A stretch of DNA of 64,000 bases from assembly GCA_023614405.1 (NCBI GenBank), contig CM042689.1, positions 325,228,305 through 325,292,304 of the forward strand, in the 5' to 3' direction. Made by a program: the position numbers and the translations under genes. The notes under the pieces were generated by a model. It saw nothing but the letters and a program-made list of their open reading frames with translations. It searched no databases and was not told the DNA's origin. Positions 1 to 10,739 of this stretch are shown in pieces. The first letter of the stretch is position 1. Every line of letters begins with the position of its first letter. The DNA comes from Avena insularis (Eukaryota; Streptophyta; Magnoliopsida; Poales; Poaceae).

Positions 1-42
1 CTCTTCTTTTTTACAACAATTTTTGTCAACAAACTGTGATTC

Positions 43-530
43 CTAGAACCTTTTTTTTGCATAATTACATGGCCATGAAGAACACATATAAAAAAGTTGA
101 CGTACTACTTTGCAGAAACACATAAAAATCAATCTATCATGTATAACATCCTGCCATGTAGTCCCCTGGACACTTTCTCTTTGCATAGTTAATTGGCCAT
201 GAAGAACACATAGGAAAAGTTGACATCCTACCTTGCAGAACACATAAAAAAAACTAATATCCTGCCCCTGGAAACTTTCTCTTTTGCATAGTTAATTGGC
301 CATGAAGAGCACATAGAAAAAGTTGACATTTGACCTTGCAGAACACACAAATTCAACTAACATCCTGCCAAAATGTAGCCACTTGGGCATGAACACACAA
401 AAAAGTTGACATCTTTTTACATAGTTAGTTGACCATGAAGAAGACATAGGAAAAAGATTACATCCTACCATGCGGAACACAGAAAATTAATCTAGCAAGG
501 ATAATGTCCTACCATGCAACCATCCGTGGT
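43..530. repeat. Degenerate tandem repeat, about 4 copies of 100-130 bp
   Basis: Four successive copies begin near 59, 183, 286 and 419. Each opens with a GCATAGTTAATTGGCCATGAA-like segment, followed by a GTTGACATCCTACC-like segment and a TTGCAGAACACA-like segment. Copies differ by substitutions and by indels in A runs. The array lies just upstream of the transposase pseudogene and contains several of the ACATCC words found elsewhere in the element. It may be a subterminal or promoter-proximal repeat of the Mutator-like element. No terminal inverted repeat can be confirmed because the element may start outside the window. Confidence 0.75.
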
Positions 531-1003
531 AACATCCTAACATGGATAAAAACATCCCTAGCAGTTTGTAAACATCCTATCTGTGCAAAAGGTAGAAAGC
601 AAGAAGCAGTAAATAGCAAAAACAGTGAACATCCTGGGACACCAATAAAAGAAAGATATATCTGGAAATAAAAATAAAATCTACAGTCATTTTATAAAGC
701 CACAAAGACACATCCATACTAGTTTTTTTTGCATCACCCATAAAAAGGTTCATATCTTGGGCAGATTATCATTCTTCCTTCTTGGTAGGGTAGAACATAT
801 AGCCATAAAACCTTTCACCTTTTTTTCCATGAATCCTTCACTTTTTTTGCAACGTAACATGAATCTACAGTTATGAGTAGACAAAAAAAGTTAGTAAAAA
901 AGAACTAGCTTTGTGTTCTGCACTGACTTTGTAGTAAAAGTAACTTTATGTTCTCAATTTCAATGTGTTTGGGATAAATTGTGTTCTGTAATTTTAGGAG
1001 TGA
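531..1003. other. AT-rich non-coding stretch upstream of the transposase pseudogene
   Basis: No credible reading frame is seen. The stretch contains more ACATCC-type words (for example near 533, 550, 570 and 629). It ends in a pyrimidine-poor ATTTTAG at about 993-999, which could be a 3' splice site immediately before the ATG at 1,004. If so, it is an intron and the 5' exon lies further left. Confidence 0.4.
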
Positions 1004-3468
1004 ATGAAAAAAATGCCAAGATGTTTTGAATGGTGGTTTGGAGGGATCGATCTGAACCAGCCATTAGATTCATATGAAGAACCAGCTGTTTAGGAAGATG
1101 GGGCTGGGACATCGACTGCCCCTGATGTTGGCGGTGATGGTGCTGGAACATCAGCTGGTCCTCATGATACATATGTGCCAGATGTGGAAACAGGGACTGA
1201 TGTAACTTCTCATGCACATACATGTGTGACGCTTTCTAGTGAGGATAGTGGCGGTGAGGATGAGGTTCAGTCTAATCCGGAGGGGTTTGTTCCAAAAACT
1301 CCATTCATTGGGGGTGATGTTTGCGTCGCTTGATGAAGCATCATTTCATTACAAAAGTACGCTATGCATGTTGGATTATCAGTGAAGATACAGTCGTCAA
1401 GGAAATATGCTAAAGATGGTGAGAAGGACAAGAGTGTTTTTGTGTGCAACAAAATAGGAAAAAATCCAGAGGAAGAAGAAGTGACGTTGAAGCAAAGAAA
1501 ACGTACTATCACCAAGTTATGTGATTGCAAGGCGAAGATGAGGGTGAAGCGCTCTGGTGCTAGATGGCAAGTGATACAGTTTGTTGAGGAACACACTAAT
1601 GATGTTATCTAGAAGTTCGCTCTAAAGAAATATTTGAGATCACACAAGAAAATACCAAAGAGGAGATAAAATTTATAGACTTGTTGCATGAGGTGAACAT
1701 CAGTTCAGGCAGGATTATGCAGATTATGGCTGAGCTTTATGAAAGCAAGCAGAATGTACCATATGACAGCAAAACCGTGAGTAACTACATGGCAAAAAGT
1801 GGTGAAAAAGACAAATTTCAAGACATTCCTGAGTTGTTGGATTATTTTGAAGAGTTGAAGAAACAGGATCCACGTTTTTACTACAAGTTCTACCTTGACG
1901 AGTTGTTTCGAGTGGAAGGTGCTGCGCGAGATGCTTACAAGCTATACAATGATTGCATCTCCTTTGACATGACGACGTCACGACAAACATATATAAGATG
2001 CCATGTGCGCCGATCATAGGTATGAACAGATATGGACAATCCATTCAGCTTGGGTGTGGTTTTGTCCAGAATGAGAGGATAGCAGTGTGCCTGTTTGAGA
2101 TGTTTCTAGATGTAATGGATGGGTTGCATCCGGATAACATCATAACTAACCAAGATGGTGCTATGAGTAGTGCAATCCTAGCTTTTTTGGTCCACACTGT
2201 ACATAGAAATTGCAGATGGCATATAATGCAGAAAGTGCAAGAGCGGATCGGTCCTTTCATAGCAAACAAAGAAGAATTGAGGACGGATTTCAATGAAGTC
2301 ATTGATTACAGTTTGAGTATAGAGGAGTTTGAGACTAAGTGGTCTGAGATATTAATCAAGCATGATATTGTTGACAATTCTCATTTCCTTGATATTTATG
2401 ATCTAAGAGAGAACTTTGTTCCAGTTTACTTCCAGCACTACTTCCCCTTCATGCAGACTACAACAAGAAGTGAAGGGTTCAACGCGGTACTTAATAAGTA
2501 TGTTAGCCCCCATGATAGCCTTCTTCACTTCTTCAAACAGTACATGAAGTTGCAAGAGCATATTGATGTAGCTGAAGATTCGCATGAGTTTGTTGGCAAG
2601 GATAAAACTTTTAGACTTTGGTCAGACTTCCCTATGGAGAATCAGATTTTAGATACATACACTCTCCCGATATACAATCACTTTCAAGTTGAGTTGCGTA
2701 AGATAACTTTATACAATGCTATTGATCATGGAGGTGGCATCTTTGAAATCGTTCCAATACGGGGGTTGTCTATGGTTATGGCAGAAGAAGTTACATGGTT
2801 GATGTTGAGTTAGAAAATGAAATATACAGCTGCCAATGTTGTAATATCAAGAAGGATGGTATTCTTTGTTGCCATGTAATGAAGGTTATGTACCATTTGG
2901 GTGTGGTGAATAGAATACCAGACCACTACATCCTTGCTAGGTGGTCAAATCCTCCTCCAGATATAGTTGCACCAAGCATTGAGCCAATAGAAGTTGTTCA
3001 TCCAGCTAATAAACTGTCAAGAAAAGATATGAGGATGTTACGTTATGGGAACCTATGCAACGATTTTGCTAAGCTTGTTATTGGTTTGGCGTCCTCAGAC
3101 AAAACAAAAGAGATTTCTGAGAAACATACGAGAGCAATGGAGAAATAAATGGCTGATCTCAAAAAGGCTGCTGCAGATGCATTGAAAAGGAAGAAAGGGA
3201 TACAACTCTTCATGATACCACTGACATGGCAGATGGTGTACCTATGGAAGAAGATCACATCCTTGCTTCCAACAGAAAAGTGCAAGACCCTCTAGTCTCG
3301 GCCACTAAGGGGAGACCAGCTTAGAAGATGAAGAAGAGTAGGCTATATCTTCAGAAGCCTCGTCCGAAAAAATGTGCTGTTTGCAAAGAGACAAATCATG
3401 ATAGCCAGAACTATCCATTGAGGCAAGCTGATCTTGAAAAGTACCCTACATTTTTGCTTTTCAAGTAG
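1004..3468 (+). pseudogene. FAR1-type MULE transposase pseudogene
   Basis: The order of recognisable parts is as follows. An acidic N-terminus contains IDLNQPLD. A FAR1 DNA-binding domain spans about 1,290-1,610, with F-A-S-L-D-E-A, a Cys-x-Cys at CDCKAKM and R-W-Q-V. A linker follows, then a MULE transposase core at about 1,680-2,790 with FDMT near 1,970 and NQDGAMSSA near 2,150, consistent with the first two catalytic Asp. A SWIM zinc finger lies at about 2,830-2,875 (C-x-C then C-x-H). A basic tail with a CxxC...H knuckle ends at 3,468; its fourth ligand is Tyr instead of Cys. The gene is dead: TAG at 1,091 and 1,610, and frame changes near 1,305, 1,355, 1,660, 1,975 and 2,790. FAR1/FHY3 transcription factors descend from such transposases. 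The flanking ULP1 gene and repeats favour a transposon copy over a host regulator. Confidence 0.85.
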
Positions 3469-3946
3469 CTATGAAGAACACATCGGCTTCTTTAGTGTTC
3501 TATAGGTTATGTGAAAAATGATTTTTTATTAACAAAACTTGTGTTGAATTGAGATTGGCTTGCTGTAAAACAATGTATTTTTAATATTTTTTGGATGTTC
3601 TTTTTCTTTGGTATTAAAATAATATACCATGTCCGACGTAAGCATGTTATGCAATGTAAGTTTGCGATTGCTTGAACAAAGACAAAACAACAAGACAAAA
3701 CAAAAAGGCAGTGGACTTGTAATCAAATGCAACATTGTGCCTCTGTGTGTAAAAAAGAGTAAAACTTACTATTGAACTAGATGTAACACTACCAAGTTAT
3801 TGTGTTCTTTCCAAAGCAAAGCCATTTGTAAGTGAATATCTTCCTTATGTTTGGCATGGCCTTTTGTGTGTAAGTTGGCACCTTTATACCATGCTTTTAT
3901 TATAGGTTTTTTAGAGTGAAAAACACGCAGTCATATCTGATAAAAA

Positions 3947-4060
3947 ACTCGTTTAGGAAAGATGTAGAAATTTGGTAAGGCTTTTTATGTTTTTAAAAGA
4001 TAACTCGTTTAGGAAAGATGTAGAAATTTGGTAAGGTTTTTTTATGTTTTTAAAAGATAA
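3947..4060. repeat. 56-bp direct tandem duplication (two copies)
   Basis: Two near-identical copies start at 3,947 and 4,003. Each reads ACTCGTTTAGGAAAGATG, continues with AGAAATTTGGTAAGG and ends in a T-rich tract and AAAAGATAA. They lie in the interval between the 3' ends of the converging transposase and protease genes, inside the last intron of the protease gene as read here. They differ by one extra T and a C/T change. Confidence 0.9.
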
Positions 4061-7000
4061 CATCTTATAAACCAGCTAAAGTAAAACAACATCCATCCCT
4101 TTAAAAAGTGTAACTTAGTAAGAAACATTGAAAAGGAAATTAGTATTCAAAAGTAAGAAACATCTAAAGTAACTACACATTAGATCTAATTTATACGAAA
4201 TAATGAATGCAACAATGTGTTTTAAGCTGGTATTTTCTAACTGAATTTTGCACCACATAGTATAGAAATAATATGGCAGTGTGTGGTTGATAACTTACGT
4301 GTTAGTTTGCTTCGGGCTTTCCATAATTTCAATCGGCCAATTTGTAATCTACACTTTCGAATTTTTGAAGTATCTTTCCCACATTTTCTTGATACCAACC
4401 ACTAGTAGGTGGAAACTGTCCATCAGTAATACTTTGCCATTTTTACTTAGAGAGTCAATTATTTCAAACCTATGTGCTTTGATGTTTAGAACAATCAGCC
4501 AGTAGTGTCCTAATTGATCAGTAGGCAAAGTTGGGAAGCAAACCTTTGTGCCACTAGTTTTTTTATGTTTGTCAACTTCTGCAAAGTTGGGAAGCAAACC
4601 TGCATGCAAAAAAGAAAGTAAATTTGCTTCTTGTTAAAAATATTAGTTAATAAAAATCCAAGTTTTGAGAACATTTACAAAACAGGTAATTATGAGGTTC
4701 TTACAACTTCTTTTTCATCCAGTTTGTTAGTAGGGGTTATCTCGAAGCATCTTGTAACATCTTTAAGATCGAAGCGCTAGTCGATTAGGTACTCCTGGAA
4801 AACATGGAGATGTGGTTGTTACATTACAACAAAAAAGGTTGCTAGTTCCAACTCCTTGGAACAAAAAGACAAAAAATTGGACCAAGATGTTACATTTAAA
4901 AGAAAAAGGGAACATTGAGCTTACAACTATGCGCAGCACCATGATATACTTCGCTGGGTTTGTGTTCTCTTCTTTTATTATGTGAATAGCAATCTCAGCC
5001 ACCATGTTCATCCGTTTCTTCCCAGGTTTCACTGAATCAGCTAGATTACCAATAGTTATGTAGTACCTACCTACATCGATGATAGTTTCATCATTCGTTT
5101 TGGACCCACTCCTGAAACCGTGTTGGCACACCATGTTGTACAGAGTCTCCACTGGTTTGGTTACGTTGTTGTTCTTCTGCGTTTCATAGTTCACAAAAGG
5201 TGATTTCTCGAACTTACCAGCTTTGGATACTCTCTTATGGTATTCATGTGCAACTGGTGTGATTGCCAAGCTAGATGCTTCTTCTTGTGGTTTGCTACAT
5301 CCTGCCTGCACCACAACTGCTGTTTTGTCTTTGTTTGACTCATCATCTGGTGGTGTACAAAGGTCGAAGAAAGGAGCATCTGGTGCTAACATTAATTATT
5401 TCTTCCCTCTTCCTCCTTTATGACTCACTACTGTCAAAGTTCAGTTTCCCATTCATTGAATCAAGGAATGCTGAGTTTGGTACGCTGGTCGTTGTAGTTT
5501 GTGGTGCAGAACTCATAGTAGATGTTAATTTGTTAGCAACTAGATCAACTTTTGCATTTCCTCCGACAACACGTACCGTATCTGAATTTGTAATGATGTG
5601 GGTGGTCCTACCAGATGGGCTTTGTTATTTGCTTGTAGACTATCATGGATAAGCACGTTTTTGTGCAATAGCTACTGCTGCTGGATTTCAAATAATTGTG
5701 GTTCCATCTTTCTGGTTAGATGATGCTTCTCCTCAGACTACAGCCCTCGTTCTATACCTGCTTGGTGACCTTCTTGGTGATGTAGAAATAGTTGTTGGTG
5801 GTTTTGATCTTTTTGGGCTCTGATTAGCGAAAGTTACTCTTTTATGTTTATTTAATTGTACTTTTGGTACCATATCATCCATTAGCTTTGCTGACTCTGG
5901 CCTTGGTGCTGCATCACTGAAACTTTCGTGTCCCTAACCTGCTTCCTCCAAGTTATATCGGGACAATGTTTTGAGTACATCATGCATAACCTGATCTGTG
6001 CTGCTTGGCCTTGACCATTCCATGTCAAGAAACTCATGGGGCTCGTATATAGGATGCTTGAACTTAGGAACGAGTGAACTGCGCAAGAATTCCATAAACT
6101 ATGATGTCATATCATCTTCCGTGTTGTCGAAATTGTCTTCAACATGATCTTCATTCCTGCTCAATCTATCAGCTCTGCACAGAAACTTTGTGCTTGAATC
6201 TGGTGTGATATAATCTTCATCCTTAATTTCTGGTGAATATGTTCTTTTACTCTTGGTGATTTGCAGTAGTTTTCCCTCCATGAGATCATCATGATTGCTT
6301 CTATGCACCGCGAAATCTACCAACAGGGATGTCACAGTATCTGGTTTGGTGTTCTGTAATTTTGTAACACTAGGATCAACAACATCCCCTGGGGGCCCTG
6401 GTACAACATGTGAGATTGTTACCTCTCCTTCTTTCCTACTGCTCTCCTTCGATCCGTGTTGTTCTTTCCCGATTGAATCAATGACATTCCTCTCCTTGTC
6501 ATACTGGCTTGCATCATCTTCATCACACACAGTTGTCATAGCACCTTTGTTGGATATTTGTTCTTTGTTCACATCCTTGAAGCTTCCCTGTGGTGCAACT
6601 CCTTGTTCATGACCATCCATACTTGTGTGTCTGTGTGTCATTTGAGTCTTGGTGAAAATTGGGTAAGCCATTTGAGTGTCTGAATCCACCACTCCCTGCT
6701 AGTCACAAGTTTTCTTGCCCATATTTGTTTCTATCAAACTGTCTCCTCCATCAACGAAGTTTTAGCCCTAATCCGCAACTTCTGATTCCTGTTGTTTGTC
6801 CTCATCCTTGTCGCTGGCACACATAGGAGTTTGGTTACATCCCTCCTTGTCGGCAACCTTTCCCAATTATTTCTCGGAACTGACACAATTGCTCTTGGTT
6901 GTGGTAGTTTGCTGCTTGACAGGTTGAGGTACTAGATTCTTCATTAACATTTGCAAACTTGCTTCGAAACTATGGCAGGCATACATGACAAACTCCTTGT

Positions 7001-8899
7001 AACTTGATGTTTCCTATTGAGCAAATAATGGGATAAGTGTGCCACTCGAACCATCATGCTTAAAAAGCAACAAAGGATAGAACATGCATATGCAAAAAAA
7101 GTAAGAGTAATAAAAGTGAATCAACATAAGAACTTACTTCCAGTGTCCTATCCGGTGGTGCATGTATTTTAATAAACTTGTCAATTTTGTGTGTGTCCGA
7201 GAATAGAATGGTATGGCCTTCTTCATACTACATGTGTTCTTGTATGCATTGTGTGTTGAAAGGGCCACTGATGCTCGGTTCTTGTTCACCCTCATCTTCT
7301 GACCGTTTGCTAAATTCTTTTTGAACTGATGATGATGGCCTTTCAGATTCTGCGAATTCTGGTTTTAGTTGTGCGAGATGAAAAAAAGTTAAAATTTAAA
7401 CACAAAAATGTACACACAAAAACTGCAACCATCCCCCTAAAAAATAGATTTGAATTACATCTAGTTTTGCATAAAAAAATATGGTCGACCCAGAAAATTA
7501 GAAATGAAGAAATAATCATCACAAAACTAAAAAGAGACTAAATGTGATAGAATGTTTTAGATTTGGGGGAGGGCTCTGGGAAATTACCACTGCCATGCCG
7601 AAGCAACCATCTCTACATATATCCTGCTGCATAGCTTTCTTGACCATTGCGTTGGTCCATACTAAGACTCGCGTGTCTTTATTATGAATATTCATATCTT
7701 TCAGTTCTAAAGAATCCAGGTATTTGACATGCAAAAAAAGAAGTAACATGTAGTCAAATTATAAGAGAAACATGGAAAGCTCAACATGGTTGAAAAGGCA
7801 AAAAAGGTTGTGGTATATAACATCAGATATAACATGCATGATTTCAGAATGGCTTTCTCAGCGCTTGATTTGGTAGCTCTCCGGATCATCATGATCACAA
7901 ATTTGCAGACATTCAACTTATTTAATTGATTAATCTTCACCATTGATGGATATAATCTCGGGCTGATATGTATGCCTGTGGTTGGCGCAAGAACAAAGGC
8001 CATACCCAATGTTATGAAAAACCTAAGGTATGAACTATCTGCATTCTTCATAGACATAGGTTTCTTTTCAAATATGTGATGGTGGGCTGCTTTCTACCCT
8101 CGTTACCCAACTTCCTATGCATGCACTTGGTGGCCTCAGAATCTACTTTGTAAAATACTTCTAGATTTTCGCACGGGACTGCTTAAACCTCTTTAACAGA
8201 AATTTCGGTGACAGGGATTGCGCCATGGCCAGGGAATACCATGCTACAAGATTATGGGTCAAAACTTTCCATAAGAAATTTGCATAGTTATGGTTGAGGC
8301 TTTGAGCACTTGATGTCTAACAATCCACTATAATCTGCCTTCCGAATCATCGATTTCTGATCTTCTAATATATGGGGGTATAAACTGACCAACTTCATAG
8401 GTGATGCCCTATGTAGAAGCTTCTTTTTTGGCCTACGAAAAAACATGAACAAAAGCTTATGCTGTGGTGATTGCAAAAAAACATGTACCATAGTAACACT
8501 TACATGAAATTTGTGGATCTAAGCAAAAAATCTAGAGAAGCTAAGCAACATCGAGTGAAAAAAATAAAGCATTTAGTAGTTGTTACATTCACAGCCAGTC
8601 ATTGCTTACTAAGGTACATCTTAAGACCCTGGTACTACTTGAAACACGTGTTCATTAGCCAAAATAAAAAATTGGAAGATATGGTTTTACTTGTGACAAC
8701 ACGATAGCCTGTTCTTCATTGTTGTTGGTGTCACACTCTTCATGAACTTATTCAAAATCATATCCCTCTACCACGTTCTCATTGGATGTTCCTTGGTCAG
8801 TATGTTGAACCTCATAATGCACTGGTGACATCTTAGTACTAAGTGTGAGTTTCTTCCACATCAAACTTAGCTTTGAGTGCTTCCTCCCAGATTTAAACT

Positions 8900-10190
8900 T
8901 CTTAGTACTGTTTGACTTTGTCATTTTGTACCTCTATCATGTAGAAAAAACAAAAGGGAGTTACACCTAAGGTTGTAAACTAAAGCAACATCCCCCAATA
9001 GTTACTGCCATCCAAGAAATATAAGAGTAAGCAAACACCCTGCAAAAAAAAGCTGTAGACATTGATCCAAACAAACTAAGCAACATGCCCAAAAACACAG
9101 ATACTAACATCCCCCCAAAAAATCTATTGACAATGGTCCAGATAAACTAACACCCCCCCTAGAAAATATCTACTGATAAATTGTGAGCATACACAACCAT
9201 CCGGTAGAAAAAACACACAGACTCCTTAGTGACATGAAGGAGTGACAGATTGCTGCTAGGATGACACAATTGTGTCCCCCCAACACAACACCTCAGATGC
9301 AGTTCATTTCAGTTCTATACAAAATAGGGGGCATCAATCTAGACAAACTAGGCAGCATCCCCAAAATAGGTGTTGTGATGGAAGTAAAGATAAACTAAGC
9401 ACTGAAACTAAGCAAACATATCCCAATAGATACTGTCATCAAAGATAAAACTAATCAACATCCCCTGATATTTACCGACATCGATCCAAAGAAAAATAAT
9501 CAACATCCCCACCCCAAAAAAGCTATTGGCATCAGTCAAAGAGCAAACATCCTTCAAAAACTAACCAGCCATTCTGCCAAAACTCAATAGAAAACATCCC
9601 GCTAGAGAAAACTAACATCACAAAATTATGTAACATTCCACCAAAACTCAAGATAAAAGCATCCCACTAGAGAAAACTAACATAACATAATTCTGAGACT
9701 AGTCCGGCTACAGTTAGCGGCGATTACTAACATCCCGATATTTACTGACATTGTTCGAGAGAAACTAACATCCCCACATAGGTGTTTTCATGGAAGTAAG
9801 ATAAACTAAGCAACATCCATAAAAACTAACATTCCCTAAGAAGATACTATAATGAAAAGTAAGATAAAACTAAGCGATATCCCCCTGAATGCCGATCCAC
9901 AAAAAACTAACATCCCCTAGAAAATAACTACTATCATGGAAAGTAAGGACTGAAACTAAGCATTGAAAACTAAACAACATCGTGAAAAGTCCCAGTAGCT
10001 ACTGTCATCGAATTAAGATAAGGGTAACTAAGCAACATCCCGATCGATAGCTATTGGCATCAATCAAAGAGCACCATCCTTAAAACTAAGCAACTCTCCG
10101 CCCAAACTCAATAAAAAGTACCTAACATCAGAGAAAATATGAGACGAGTCTAGCCACATGTGGTGGGGATATAGCTAGAAGAATAAGAAT
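8900..10190. repeat. ACATCC-word-rich intronic or subterminal region
   Basis: About 1.2 kb lacks coding potential but is filled with variants of AACTAAGCAACATCCCC and AACTAACATCCCC, spaced by A-rich or C-rich runs. All are in the same orientation on the plus strand. It lies between the 5' CpG-rich exon and the first coding blocks of the protease gene, so it is probably that gene's first intron. The same word, in the same orientation, occurs in the left flank (1-900) and between the two genes near 4,060-4,110. Confidence 0.65.
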
Positions 10191-10217
10191 CTAGCTAGAA
10201 ACCAAGAGTACACTTAC

Positions 10218-10739
10218 CAGATCCCTACCAGATGTAGTTGGGATGTAGCCAAAAGAACTAGAATCTGGCCGGTCATTCGACGATGTGGCCGGCCGCTCGA
10301 TGATTCGACTTGAATCTCGACGATGTAGCCAGGGAATTCGACGACGTCGTTGCAAGCAATGACGATGTGACCGACGGCGAGAGAGTATGTAGCCTGGATG
10401 TGCCTCGGCGACCAAATTGACCGGCGACCTAACCAACCACCTCTCCCCCTTCTGCCGAAAATCGATCCGCAGAGACGAGCTGCGGGAAGCAACGCGCACA
10501 CAAAAGGATGCCGCCGGTCCCCCACGAGAAGGATATAAGAGCCGTCGGCGACAACACCTCGCACTCCCCCCTCCCCGAGGATCTCCGCGGATGCACCGGC
10601 GATAGCGCGGATGCGTAGATGGAGTTTCTCTCCGCAACACCAAAAAGACTCTATGGGCACCAACAAAAGACACTGCGATTGGGCCCCTCGCGTGCCGCTT
10701 CGAGCGAACCATGCGATGAAGATCGTGGGGCGCTGTCAC
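10218..10739 (-). other. CpG-rich putative 5' exon / promoter-proximal region
   Basis: Base composition rises sharply to GC- and CpG-rich. On the minus strand the block ends at 10,218 in CTG followed by GTAAGTG, a good 5' splice site. The open frame (10,739-10,191) is Arg-rich and matches no family I recognise, so it is better treated as 5' UTR than as protein. It directly precedes the ACATCC-rich intron and the protease blocks. The LTR of element A begins at 10,734, so any promoter upstream of this exon has been separated from it. Confidence 0.45.

Larger units (their letters stand above)
3790..10739 (-). pseudogene. ULP1-like (C48) cysteine protease pseudogene of a Mutator-like element
   Basis: Read on the minus strand. 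A CpG-rich 5' exon lies at about 10,739-10,218. Conserved N-terminal family blocks lie at about 8,400-8,140 (S-C-S-M-V-F-P-G-H-G-A-I-P-V-T) and 8,057-7,850 (APTTGIHISPRLYP), with a further exon at about 7,750-7,575. A low-complexity acidic middle spans 6,692-6,099, and a linker spans 5,392-4,763. The protease domain follows: GHYW with the catalytic His near 4,500, IIDS with the Asp near 4,460, PKQTN with the Gln near 4,290, and after an intron a Y-D-C block with the Cys codon at 3,927-3,929. The Gly that normally follows the Cys is missing. In-frame stops occur near 8,288, 8,253 and 8,185 and downstream of the Cys. It converges on the FAR1 gene. ULP1 capture by plant MULEs (Kaonashi type) is established; assignment of this copy to that group is inference. 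Confidence 0.75.

Noticed and set aside
1004..3468. A functional FAR1/FHY3 host transcription factor gene
   Set aside because: Multiple stops and frameshifts are present, and it sits next to a transposon-type ULP1 gene and repeats.
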